A stretch of 64,000 nucleotides of DNA from Shimia sp040370365 (GTDB lineage: Bacteria; Pseudomonadota; Alphaproteobacteria; Rhodobacterales; Rhodobacteraceae): positions 124,001-188,000 of the forward strand of contig NZ_BAABWQ010000003.1 in the NCBI RefSeq assembly GCF_040370365.1, read 5' to 3'. The notes under the pieces were generated by a model. It was not told where the DNA came from. It did not search any database and worked only from the letters and a program-made list of their open reading frames with translations. This document shows positions 8,649 to 16,870 of this stretch, in pieces (the first letter of the stretch is position 1; every line of letters begins with the position of its first letter). The position numbers and the translations under genes were made by a program.

Positions 8649-9667
8649 ACGCCAAACTGACGATCTTACGCGCAGGTCCCAGCATGACATTGCAGGACAT
8701 GGGGCGCCCCGGCCATCTGGCGTTAGGCCTGTCGCGTGGGGGGGCAGCAGACCGGCTGGCGCTGGTCGAAGGCGCAGCGTTGCTGGGTCAGCCTGCTGAT
8801 ACGCTTGCGTTGGAAATGGCCGCGTTGGGTGGAGAATTTCAGGCCAACGAGGACGTTCGCATCGCCCTGACAGGCGCGCCGATGCGGGCCACAATCGACG
8901 GCGAGGCGGTGGTCTGGAATGCGTCGCACAGGCTGCCTGCTGGTGCGCGCTTGTCCATCGGCGCCGCCACCGCGGGCTGCTATGGCTATCTGCATGTGGG
9001 CGGTGGCATTGTTGCGGACCCTTTTTTGGGGGCTGCGTCCGCGCACCTTGCTGCCGGAATAGGCGCGTTGTTACAGGCTGGCGAAACGCTGAACATTGGC
9101 CACGACATTGGGCGTGAAACAAACATGATGATTGAACCCGAAGACCGCTTTCACGGCGGTGCGGTTCGTCTCACCCCCAGTTTTCAAACCGATCTTTTTG
9201 GCAAGGCCGAGCTGGACCGCCTCCAAGCCGAACCGCTGCGCCGTGCTGCGCGGGCAAACAGAATGGGTGTGGCCTTGACCCCTCAAGGCGGGGGATATCA
9301 CGTCGAGGGCGGGCGCAACGTTGTGTCTGAAATCGTACTGCCCGGCGACATCCAGATCACCGGCGATGGCGTGCCCTTTGTGCTGATGGTCGAATGCCAA
9401 ACCACCGGCGGATATCCTAGGATCGGCACAGTTTTGTCCTGCGATCTGCCACGGGTGGCACAGGCACCAGCAGGGGCGGAACTGCGGTTTCGCTTTGTCG
9501 ATCTCCAAGAGGCCGTAGAGTTGGAGCGCACAGAAGCCAAACGGCGCACAGAGCTGGGCAAGCGCTGTCGCCCATTGATCCGCGATCCGCGTCTTATGCG
9601 CGATCTGCTGTCATACAATCTGATCGGCGGAGTGGTCGCCGGAAACGAAGACATTGAGGAAATATAG
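8645..9667 (+). CDS. pxpC: 5-oxoprolinase subunit PxpC (biotin-dependent carboxyltransferase-like)
   Basis: A 340-residue protein of the KipA/allophanate hydrolase subunit 2 family. The N-terminus ILRAGPSMTLQDMGRPGHLA, then GLSRGGAADRLAL, and the C-terminal region VECQTTGGYPRIGTVLSCDL are family signatures. It pairs with PxpB to form the PxpBC heterocomplex that handles the phosphorylated pyroglutamate intermediate. The start overlaps the pxpB stop and the stop lies one base before the pxpA start codon, consistent with stoichiometric production. Confidence 0.9.
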   Translation: MNAKLTILRAGPSMTLQDMGRPGHLALGLSRGGAADRLALVEGAALLGQPADTLALEMAALGGEFQANEDVRIALTGAPMRATIDGEAVVWNASHRLPAGARLSIGAATAGCYGYLHVGGGIVADPFLGAASAHLAAGIGALLQAGETLNIGHDIGRETNMMIEPEDRFHGGAVRLTPSFQTDLFGKAELDRLQAEPLRRAARANRMGVALTPQGGGYHVEGGRNVVSEIVLPGDIQITGDGVPFVLMVECQTTGGYPRIGTVLSCDLPRVAQAPAGAELRFRFVDLQEAVELERTEAKRRTELGKRCRPLIRDPRLMRDLLSYNLIGGVVAGNEDIEEI

Positions 9668-9668
9668 A

Positions 9669-10442
9669 ATGACACAAACGGTCGATCTGAACGCCGATAT
9701 GGGCGAAGGTTTTGGCGCTTGGAAAATGGGCGATGATGCGGCCTTGCTGGATATCGTGACCTCCGCCAATGTCGCCTGCGGGTTTCATGCGGGCGACTGG
9801 GACGTGATGGCCGCAACCATGAAGGCGGCGGCGCAAAAGAGCGTTGGCATCGGCGCGCATCCGGGTTTTCCTGATTTGCACGGCTTTGGTCGGCAGCGGA
9901 TGACCTTTCCCACTGAATCCCTTCAAAATATTGTGCGGTATCAATTGGGTGCCGCTCAGGCGATGGCACGGGCCGCTGGCAGCTCGGTGCGCCATCTTAA
10001 ACTACATGGCGCAATGGCAAATATGACATCCGAGAATGAGGCGATGGCCACGGCCTGTTATGAAGCCGCACTCGATATCGCTCCCGATATTATCATTATG
10101 GTTTTGGCTGGCACAGCCCAGCAGCGCGCCGCATCTGCGTTGGGCTGCAAGGTTGCTTGCGAAATTTTTGCGGATCGGGCCTATAATGATGACGCAACTC
10201 TGGTGGATCGCGCCTTGCCCGGTGCCGTGATCCATGACCCGGACATGGCAGGCCGCCGCATGGCTGACATGGTCCGTGAAGGTGCAATCATCACCGAAAG
10301 CGGCAAACGCATCCAAACACGTATTGATACGATTTGCCTGCACGGTGACACGCCTACAGCGGTCCGCATTGCTACCGAAGTTCGCCGTGCATTGCACGAT
10401 AGCGGTGTCACCCTCGCGCAGTTTGAAGGACGGCCCGTCTAA
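9669..10442 (+). CDS. pxpA: 5-oxoprolinase subunit PxpA (LamB/YcsF family)
   Basis: A 257-residue protein. A longer frame starts at 9654, but ATG 9669 with GAGGAA about 10 bases upstream gives the canonical N-terminus. The family signature VDLNADMGEGFG and the following TSANVACGFHAGDWDVMA are intact, as are GIGAHPGFPDLHGFGRQRM and LKLHGAM. PxpA is the pyroglutamate-hydrolysing subunit. It is the last gene of the dctPQM-pxpBCA operon. No clear terminator was seen directly after it. Confidence 0.93.
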   Translation: MTQTVDLNADMGEGFGAWKMGDDAALLDIVTSANVACGFHAGDWDVMAATMKAAAQKSVGIGAHPGFPDLHGFGRQRMTFPTESLQNIVRYQLGAAQAMARAAGSSVRHLKLHGAMANMTSENEAMATACYEAALDIAPDIIIMVLAGTAQQRAASALGCKVACEIFADRAYNDDATLVDRALPGAVIHDPDMAGRRMADMVREGAIITESGKRIQTRIDTICLHGDTPTAVRIATEVRRALHDSGVTLAQFEGRPV

Positions 10443-11561
10443 CCCTGAGGTATCACTCGCCGCCGCCGCCAACTGTGCCAAAAGACGCAGCAGTCTCATG
10501 CAGGACGGCCATGACCTTTTCACCATACGTGAAACAGGCTGAAATTTCGGCTGGGCGACCACATGGGTATAGCCCAGTTCGGGTGCGAACGAGCGGGTCA
10601 CCACGTTGTTGCGCATTGGTGAATGCGTGGCAAAAGGCTCGATCCGTCCGAGGGCAAGGGTGTCTGTGATACGGGCATACCCGGAGCGAGGTCTCTGCAA
10701 GGCGAGATTTGACGAAAACTGGTGGCCAGTGCCCTTGAGCACACCAGTCGTTGCATGCCAGTCCACGGCTGCATCGGGCAGAGTGCGCACAGCATTCTTG
10801 TGCGAAGACTGAATTGTTGTCGGCTGAAACAAAACATCAACCGGTTCGAGGTTACTGGGAGCCGTGGGCCAAAAAAGAAGGTGATGGAGAGCGTGTATTC
10901 GCCAAGGAAATTTTCACGTTTTTCACAGGCTTGGCTCCTTTAGGCCATCGTTCCAACGTCGAAGATGCGAAGTTCGAACGCTGGTTACCAACGATTGCTC
11001 TTGATGATGCATGTCCGCTTCGACGGGCCGAACCGCAGTATCAGCCCCTTAGGCCCAAGGTCCATTGAGGGCCGGTCATGTCGGCGATATCTCGATCAAT
11101 GCTCCATGATGCCATCAAGCGGAGAATGTTTGGAATGAGCCCGCTTCTCCAAATTCCACCGCTCAAGTGACTGTCTGTTTTCGGCGGTAGGCCTCGGAAA
11201 CAAGATTGGATCAGCTTACATTGCTATTCACAAGCTAGTTGACTATGCTGGCTCTACAAACGTTGTGGTCTTCTGCGGCTCAGGCGCCTCGCCTGCCGAA
11301 GCGAACTGCAAACGCCATCATGAAAATTCAAATGTCACATGCCGCTAGCAGGGGCCTGATGCTTGGGAAGGTTGCCGATGTGATCGCGCACGACCACGTC
11401 GCCATGCAGAGTCCGCTTTTGCTTAGCGGTCCGCAAACTTGGGAATTGAAGCCGGCCTTGAACGACGACCAGTCGATCAGTCCGGCCCAAAAACGACCCT
11501 GACACGAAATCTTGTCAGGCAAAAATAGTGTGGCGGCGCTTTCTCCGTCAAAGGATCAAAA
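10443..11561. other. 1.1-kb stretch without a recognisable gene
   Basis: Neither strand contains a convincing gene. A minus-strand open stretch from 10832 to about 10440 (starting MFQPTTIQSSHKNAV) runs on antisense through pxpA. It has no ribosome site and no family resemblance that I can see. Plus-strand frames at 10751 and 11239 are short with no supporting features. The region begins the low-density accessory zone and probably holds decayed sequence. Confidence 0.5.
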
Positions 11562-11915
11562 ATGACTTTTCCAGAATGGACGAAACCCGGCATCTACGGT
11601 GCTTTGGGTGGCGCGATCGCGATTTCTATCATTGGCTTTACTTGGGGTGGTTGGACCACGAGCAGCAACGCTCAAGCCATGGCACAGAAAATGGCAAATG
11701 ACGAAGTGACATTGGCATTGGTGCCGGTGTGTCTTGGTCTGTCAGCGGCGGATTCAGAACGCGTCGAAAAACTTGCCACTCTTCAAGATCTCTCTGGGTT
11801 TGGCCGCCGCAAGGCAATGATGGAGACGGGTTGGGCCACACATCCGGGTTCAGATAAGCCAGATCGCAACCTTGCAGACGCTTGTCTGGCGGAGCTTGCG
11901 TTAGATGAGTCATAA
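11562..11915 (+). CDS. small membrane-anchored hypothetical protein
   Basis: A 117-residue protein with AAAGGAT upstream of the ATG. Residues 10-32 form one hydrophobic segment (IYGALGGAIAISIIGFTWGG), so the N-terminus is probably a membrane anchor with a soluble C-terminal part. That part contains two cysteines (PVCLGLSAAD and LADACLAEL), the phrase FGRRKAMMETGWAT, and many acidic residues. Proteins like this recur in Rhodobacteraceae as uncharacterised short proteins. It overlaps the next gene by 11 bases, implying joint expression. Confidence 0.7.
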   Translation: MTFPEWTKPGIYGALGGAIAISIIGFTWGGWTTSSNAQAMAQKMANDEVTLALVPVCLGLSAADSERVEKLATLQDLSGFGRRKAMMETGWATHPGSDKPDRNLADACLAELALDES

Positions 11916-12732
11916 TTCGCAAGCAACGCGGCAATTACCCTTAAAAGTCCGCAGCGCACGCTTGTTGAAAGACACCCGAGTGGTTTGGAAACTTTTCTTC
12001 GGTCCAATGTTGGCTCTGTTGCTTTTTTCAATGCCTGTTTTGGCCCAAGCCATTCCGGAAAATGCCAGCGCAAAGAAATACAGCGATGGTTGGGAATGTG
12101 ATCTCGGATATCGACTCAACGGTGAAATCTGTGTAAGCGTTGAGGTGCCCGAAAACGCCTATGCGACCAACCATAGATATGGTCTCGGCTGGGATTGCCT
12201 TCGTGGTTTTCGCCGGGAGGATCGTAAGACTTGTGTTGCTGTCCGTGTCCCCGATGGCGGGTTTCTAGACCCTTCAGGAGAACGCTGGCAGTGTTTGCGT
12301 GGATTTATAAAAGTCGACGATACCTGCCAAGAGGTCGTCGTGCCTGAAAACGCCTATCTGATAGATGCAACCTATGGTTCCGACTGGGACTGTGAACGTG
12401 GGTTTGAGAAAGAGGGTGATCTTTGCAACGCAATTGCGGTTCCGATCAACGGGTATTTGAACGGATCCCGCCATGGTCAGCCGTGGACATGTGAACGCGG
12501 TTTTTTCCAGAAGGGCAGTCTTTGCGAGGAAGTTGTGGTCCCTGATTTCGCATTTTTTGACGATGCAACCTACGGCGTGGGGTGGAAATGCCAGAGGGGA
12601 TACAGGGTCCACAATGGGGGCTGCGAAATCATCGATGTCCCAGAGAACGCCCATCTTGACAGAACCGGGAACCATTGGGAGTGCAACCGAAACTTCCAAA
12701 ATTCCAAGGGTCTCTGCGTTCTGAACAACTAG
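11905..12732 (+). CDS. secreted protein built of seven Cys-pair repeats
   Basis: A 275-residue protein. A hydrophobic stretch at about 27-46 ending PVLAQA is a probable signal peptide; the real start may therefore be a GTG near 11980 rather than the ATG used here. The rest is seven tandem units of about 31-36 residues. Each follows the pattern VPxxAxL...W-x-C-x-R-G-F/Y-(5-8)-C-x2-I/V (for example GWDCLRGF, DWDCERGF, PWTCERGF, GWKCQRGY). The unit resembles short Cys-pair repeats seen at the ends of various proteobacterial exported proteins, probably forming one disulfide each. Here the protein is almost nothing but repeats. Function unknown; a binding or envelope role is a guess. Confidence 0.75.
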   Translation: MSHNSQATRQLPLKVRSARLLKDTRVVWKLFFGPMLALLLFSMPVLAQAIPENASAKKYSDGWECDLGYRLNGEICVSVEVPENAYATNHRYGLGWDCLRGFRREDRKTCVAVRVPDGGFLDPSGERWQCLRGFIKVDDTCQEVVVPENAYLIDATYGSDWDCERGFEKEGDLCNAIAVPINGYLNGSRHGQPWTCERGFFQKGSLCEEVVVPDFAFFDDATYGVGWKCQRGYRVHNGGCEIIDVPENAHLDRTGNHWECNRNFQNSKGLCVLNN

Positions 12733-12803
12733 GCAAATTGCATCCGGACTTCGGCTCCAATTGCCATTGGCGAAGCTCCGGGTGCTCTCGAAAGGAAAAT
12801 GAG

Positions 12804-13187
12804 ATGAAGACCGAACTTCGATCAGCAGAGACCATGCGCCCTCCCGTCAGAGGCGCCCAATCAGCGCAATTGACAGATGGCGCAGCAACACACTTATCTA
12901 CCCTCACTCGGCTCGCTGTACTGCCAACAGCGACGGTCTATTGCGAAGGCAACTTCGCCAAAATTGACGGTAAGACTGCCAACGGCCTTGTGCGTCATTC
13001 CGAGGCTTACCGCGTTGTCTCAGTCATCGACAGTGACCACAGCGGCGCAGACAGTGGGGTTGTTCTGGATGGTGCACTCAACAACATACCAATCGTCGAA
13101 AGCCTCGATGCTGCTGTCACCCACGAAACCATCTTGCCTGATACTTTTATCTTTGGAATGGCGCCGTCAAGCCCCGGTGAAACCTAA
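12804..13187 (+). CDS. stand-alone DUF1611 N-terminal (Rossmann-like) domain protein
   Basis: A 127-residue protein starting at ATG 12804 after AAAGGAAAATGAG. The frame is open further upstream without a ribosome site. The segment ATVYCEGNFAKIDGKTANGL, then VVSVIDSDHSGADSGVVLDG, closely matches the N-terminal Rossmann-like part of DUF1611 (COG3367) proteins. Those normally continue with a P-loop NTPase domain to about 350 residues. This copy stops just after DTFIFGMAPSSPGET, where the second domain would begin. It may be a domain-only version or a truncated gene. No C-terminal half is found downstream. Confidence 0.72.
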   Translation: MKTELRSAETMRPPVRGAQSAQLTDGAATHLSTLTRLAVLPTATVYCEGNFAKIDGKTANGLVRHSEAYRVVSVIDSDHSGADSGVVLDGALNNIPIVESLDAAVTHETILPDTFIFGMAPSSPGET

Positions 13188-13202
13188 AAAGGAGATTGCC
13201 AC

Positions 13203-13394
13203 ATGGTGAGACGGACAAAAGCAAACGTGTTCAAAGCGCAAAGCCCCAAAGCGGAAACACCGATGGACAAGACAACCCGCATCGTTCGAAAGATGGTCGA
13301 AGACGAGGCAGAGCAGAGACAGGCCAAAAACAACCGCCTCCGCAAAGCGCGCCTCGAACGAGAGGCAAGCCTGCCGAAGAAACCTTCGCGGTAG
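13203..13394 (+). CDS. small basic hypothetical protein
   Basis: A 63-residue, highly charged protein with a clear AAGGAGA ribosome site 8 bases before the ATG and only 15 bases after the preceding stop, so it is likely co-transcribed. The central section MDKTTRIVRKMVEDEAEQRQ followed by a Lys/Arg-rich helix (NNRLRKARLERE) predicts one long amphipathic helix. No function can be assigned. A nucleic-acid- or protein-binding role would fit the charge, but this is speculation. Confidence 0.7.
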   Translation: MVRRTKANVFKAQSPKAETPMDKTTRIVRKMVEDEAEQRQAKNNRLRKARLEREASLPKKPSR

Positions 13395-13498
13395 TGCATA
13401 AAACAGATCTAAGCTTGACCACCACATTGTGACACTACATTTGTCACCCGCGCCTTTGAAACGTCAGGGCCGCTGGAACACACACAAAGGATTTGCCT

Positions 13499-13780
13499 AT
13501 GGCGCACGCGGACGAGAGCACAACAAAAGTTCATTACATTTGTCAAACGTACGTGGAACAAAAGCCCGGTCGTGGAGGGCAATCAGGCCTCAAGGTCGAC
13601 AAACAATTCCAATACTCAACGGCGTCAGAAGCCCAGAACCGAGCTGAGCGGGAAGCCCTGTCCGAGGATTGTGCCGGTGCGGATGCCTATATGATTAGTG
13701 AAGACCCAAACAGCGGCGAAGTCGGATCACCCAGCTTCCTTGTCCGGCTCGGAAATGTCCCGGAATTTGACGAGTTCTAG
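13499..13780 (+). CDS. hypothetical protein
   Basis: A 93-residue protein beginning MAHADESTTKVHYICQTYVE. ATG 13499 is chosen over an upstream in-frame TTG because AAAGG lies 8 bases before it. It is soluble and acidic at the C-terminus (LGNVPEFDEF), with two cysteines (YICQ and SEDCAG). I recognise no family. It lies 104 bases beyond the small basic protein in the same orientation within the accessory zone. Confidence 0.6.
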   Translation: MAHADESTTKVHYICQTYVEQKPGRGGQSGLKVDKQFQYSTASEAQNRAEREALSEDCAGADAYMISEDPNSGEVGSPSFLVRLGNVPEFDEF

Positions 13781-13825
13781 AATTGGCAGCCGGCATAGAA
13801 TCGGCCCAACACATTGGTTCATTGA

Positions 13826-14041
13826 TCAATTTCCGCTTCCGAGACGCTACAGCGCAAGGCCCGGTGCAGGACGCTTGCCGATGGCGAAGGATGGTATGAC
13901 ACAGTCGACGGTTGTGACTGCGTCGAGGATGGTTTTGGCTTCTGTAAACAAATTGGAAATATGGACAGAACGTGCTTTAAGCTCGTCAAACAAGAAAGGA
14001 TTTACGTATCAATAAGTTCGATCCAAAGACGCTATCCATAG
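13826..14041 (+). other. 72-codon Cys-rich open stretch without a start codon
   Basis: This frame is bounded by stops at 13823 and 14039 and reads through GEGWYDTVDGCDCVEDGFGF then CKQIGNMDRTCFKLVKQ. The composition (five cysteines, aromatic/Gly pattern) looks protein-like. The first ATG is internal and no ribosome site is visible, so it may be the tail of a disrupted gene. Not assignable. Confidence 0.3.
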
Positions 14042-14052
14042 CTCATCAAGAC

Positions 14053-14583
14053 GTGGTTAAAAACACCCGTCGATGGCTTGAACAAATGGTAGTAGGACTA
14101 AATCTTTGCCCCTTTTCCCCGAGCGTCATAGCCCGAAACCAAGTCCATTTTGCCGTATGTGATGCCACTAAAGATGCACCACTAAAGCAGTTCTTTGTGA
14201 ATGAACTACAGCGCTTGCTCGAGACTAACGAAAATGACGTTGCCACCAGCTTGCTCATGTTTACACAAGGAATAGAGGACTTCGATGATTACCTCACCTT
14301 GCTCGATTGGTTTCAGCAGCTATTGGAGCAAGCAGACCTGACGGAGCATGTGCAATTGGCATCATTTCACCCTCAATATCAATTTGAAGGTGTGGCTGCG
14401 GACGATCTCAGCCACTTTACCAATCGCTCCCCCTATCCAACCATACATCTTTTGCGTCAAGATCAGATGACCAAAGTCCTCGCTCACGTTTCGGATCCCG
14501 AGAAGATCTATTTAGATAACATAGAGACGTTGAATAAACTTGGTCGCCGACAGGTTGAAGCACTCTGCCCTTGGGGGAAATAA
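14053..14583 (+). CDS. DUF1415 family protein
   Basis: A 176-residue protein with the DUF1415 signature at the start: VKNTRRWLEQMVVGLNLCPF, then FSPSVIARNQVHFAVCD, followed by TSLLMFTQGIEDFDDYLTLL and LASFHPQYQFEG. Family members are uncharacterised and found mainly in gammaproteobacteria. The GTG start at 14053 lacks a good ribosome site, and the frame is open without ATG back to about 13985, so the true start is uncertain by several residues. The gene is more AT-rich than its neighbours and lies beside a decayed integrase, which suggests horizontal acquisition. Confidence 0.82.
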   Translation: MVKNTRRWLEQMVVGLNLCPFSPSVIARNQVHFAVCDATKDAPLKQFFVNELQRLLETNENDVATSLLMFTQGIEDFDDYLTLLDWFQQLLEQADLTEHVQLASFHPQYQFEGVAADDLSHFTNRSPYPTIHLLRQDQMTKVLAHVSDPEKIYLDNIETLNKLGRRQVEALCPWGK

Positions 14584-14598
14584 ACGGTTTGCATTGAC

Positions 14599-15005
14599 TT
14601 ATTGCTGCGTCCGTCGTCCGGGTTTCGGGTGCGGGGGTAGCCTAAACTTTGAGGCGTCTAGGTCGAGCTTGGCCCATGTCGCCATGCGTGTCTCACCCAA
14701 CCGCGCTGCAGTTAAGTCCGTAAAGCCCAGAGCACGCGCGGCGACGTCGCGACGCGTGCCCCGGTCAGGCATAAAACTTGCAATTGCGGCATGAGGCAAT
14801 GCGAGGTGATGCTTGACCACCCGTACTTTTGTTGGCTCTGGCAAAAGGTGATCTAAAGGCCCCGCCAACGCGCTGGATTGTCTCCGACATGGATCCCAAA
14901 GGCGGTTGCGAAATCCAGTACTGCCTCAATTTGTTGGCGGACACGGTTGGCGGTTTCTGTTTTCGCAGACCAGATGCGTGTCAGCCACCCCAAAGCTATT
15001 CGAAA
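14599..15005 (-). pseudogene. decayed tyrosine integrase fragment
   Basis: Two minus-strand frames together encode an internal piece of a P4-type integrase. The upper frame has IWSAKTETANRVRQQIEAVL and DNPARWRGL. After a frameshift near 14865, the other frame continues with DHLLPEPTKVRVVKHHLALP and VAARALGFTDLTAARLGE. Both parts match the core-binding to early catalytic region of integrases like the one at 2394-3671. The arm-binding domain and the catalytic HxxR and Tyr boxes are missing. It marks an older integration event. Confidence 0.85.
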
Positions 15006-15245
15006 TCGTCGTTGATCCGCACGCATTGACGCTCCATGCGACACACATTGCTGATATGGTTGTCGCTGCACAATATGGTCCAAACGTCGATGTGGCCAAG
15101 GTTCTGCGCTTTTGCGACCAGTTCGGCGACCGATGTGCAGGGTTTCGCAATATGGCGCGCGGTGTCGCGAAATCAGGGATGGCAGAAACTGTGCATAGTC
15201 CGCAGCCGCAAAGACATCCTTGTCGCCCGGGCCTCCCCCCCGCGG

Positions 15246-16097
15246 TCACACCATTTTCATGGAGGTTCGCATATACTCATTTCGGAGTGCGGTGCTGACA
15301 GGACCAGGAGCGCCGCCGCCTATTGCGTGGTTTTCAACGTTGACCACTGGGTTCACAAAGCCAGAGGCAGAGGTCGCGAAGGCTTCCTTTGCGGATAGGA
15401 GCTCTTCAATCGAAAACGCTCGTTCGATCACCTTCATCTGAAGACTTTCAGCGACCGCAAGGACCGCTCTGCGCGTGATACCATGCAACACCGTATCATT
15501 CAGCTGATGCGTGATGATCTCGCTCTGGTCATTCACAATGTACACATTGCTTGAAGAACCCTCTGTGATCAGCCCATCTCTGTGCATCCAAACATCGTCA
15601 AAACCAGCTTTGATAGCTCTGGTCTTGACCAAAGATGAATACAGGAGCTGAACGGTTTTAATGTCCGCACGAAGCCAGCGTTTGTCTTCGACAAGCTGCA
15701 CCGATGCACCTATTTTTGCAGAAGGGTTTTCAACCAATTTCTTAACCTGAGAAAAAAGAACCACGGACGCCGACCCTGTCATCTCAGAAAAGTTGAAATC
15801 TCGATCCGCCGCACCGCGCGTCACCTGTAGATATATCACGCCTTCCGCGAGATCATTCTGGTCAATGATTTCTTGGTGCAACGACCTTAGTTCGTCATTG
15901 TCAAAACTGATTTCAAAATCAAGCTCGCGCATAGAGCGCTTCAAGCGCGCCATATGAGCTTCAAAATCAATCATCTTACCGTCTGCCACCGAGGTGACTT
16001 CATAAATTGCATCCGCAAATAGGAACCCACGATCAAAGACAGAAATTTTGGCCTCGTCCTCGGGGACGAAGTGACCGTTCACATAAACGATACGCAT
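15246..16097 (-). CDS. D-amino-acid transaminase-like class IV aminotransferase
   Basis: A 283-residue PLP enzyme of fold type IV. The N-terminus VYVNGHFVPEDEAKISVFDR-GFLFAD, the Lys in RADIKTVQLL (K147, the expected Schiff-base lysine), and ITEGSSSNVYIV (phosphate-binding region) are all present. The DIK-type context and length fit D-alanine aminotransferase better than branched-chain aminotransferase. It lies 12 bases downstream of an amino-acid ABC transporter operon, so it probably processes the imported amino acid. The actual substrate is not determinable here. Confidence 0.88.
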   Translation of the reverse strand: MRIVYVNGHFVPEDEAKISVFDRGFLFADAIYEVTSVADGKMIDFEAHMARLKRSMRELDFEISFDNDELRSLHQEIIDQNDLAEGVIYLQVTRGAADRDFNFSEMTGSASVVLFSQVKKLVENPSAKIGASVQLVEDKRWLRADIKTVQLLYSSLVKTRAIKAGFDDVWMHRDGLITEGSSSNVYIVNDQSEIITHQLNDTVLHGITRRAVLAVAESLQMKVIERAFSIEELLSAKEAFATSASGFVNPVVNVENHAIGGGAPGPVSTALRNEYMRTSMKMV

Positions 16098-16109
16098 TTT
16101 TGTTTCCTT

Positions 16110-16865
16110 TTACAGAACTTGGCCTAAGAACGCCTGCGTTCGCGGGTCCTGTGGATTATCAAAAAGCGTCGCTGGCTTCCCGTGTTCGACAATCACACCT
16201 TTGTCCGTGAAGTAGACGTGGTCAGCGATTTCACGTGCAAAACCCATTTCATGAGTGACCAAAATGCACGTCATTCCATTGGCAGCCAGGTCTTTGATCG
16301 CGACCAAGACTTCCTTCACTGTCTCTGGATCAAGCGCGGCTGTCACTTCGTCAAAAAGCATGACATCCGGGTCCATTGCCAGCGAACGCGCGATTGCCAC
16401 CCGTTGTTGCTGTCCTCCTGAAAGTTCGCCCGGATAGCTGCTTTCTTTGCCTTCCAGTTTCACACGCTTGATCAAAGCATGCGCCTTATCTTCAACCTCA
16501 GACTTGTTTTGTTTCAACACTTTGATGGGGGCCATCATGACGTTTTCCAACACGGTTTTGTGGGGAAAGAGGTTGTACTGTTGGAACACCATCCCAACCT
16601 TCTTGCGCAACGCGAGTTTGTCGAGTTTTGGTGCATGCACTTCCAAATCTTCAACTTTGATAGAGCCCTGCTGGATATCATTTAACCCGTTGATACAGCG
16701 GATCAGGGTGGATTTGCCCGAGCCAGATGGGCCGATGATACAGATCACTTCCCCTTTCATGACATCGAGAGACACACCTTTGAGCACTTCTAGCGAACCA
16801 AAGGATTTGTGGACGTCTTTCAGTGAGACAATGGGCTCTGCATCGCTCCAGTTTTTTGTGGTCAT
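16110..16865 (-). CDS. polar amino-acid ABC transporter ATP-binding protein
   Basis: A 251-residue single ABC ATPase of the GlnQ/HisP type. Walker A is GPSGSGKSTLIRC (about 45-57), the signature is LSGGQQQRVAIARSL, Walker B is VMLFDEVTAALDPE, and the switch His lies in LVTHEMGFAR. The DEVTSALDPE-like form is typical of polar amino-acid importers. It is the fourth gene of the operon SBP-permease-permease-ATPase-aminotransferase. Confidence 0.95.
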   Translation of the reverse strand: MTTKNWSDAEPIVSLKDVHKSFGSLEVLKGVSLDVMKGEVICIIGPSGSGKSTLIRCINGLNDIQQGSIKVEDLEVHAPKLDKLALRKKVGMVFQQYNLFPHKTVLENVMMAPIKVLKQNKSEVEDKAHALIKRVKLEGKESSYPGELSGGQQQRVAIARSLAMDPDVMLFDEVTAALDPETVKEVLVAIKDLAANGMTCILVTHEMGFAREIADHVYFTDKGVIVEHGKPATLFDNPQDPRTQAFLGQVL

Positions 16866-16870
16866 GACGG

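Noticed and set aside
10002..10832. 276-codon minus-strand open frame over pxpA and the following gap
   Set aside because: Most of it is antisense to pxpA; no ribosome site and no family resemblance in the non-overlapping part.
11239..11502. 87-codon plus-strand frame in the gene-poor region
   Set aside because: Non-ATG start without ribosome site and no recognisable sequence character.
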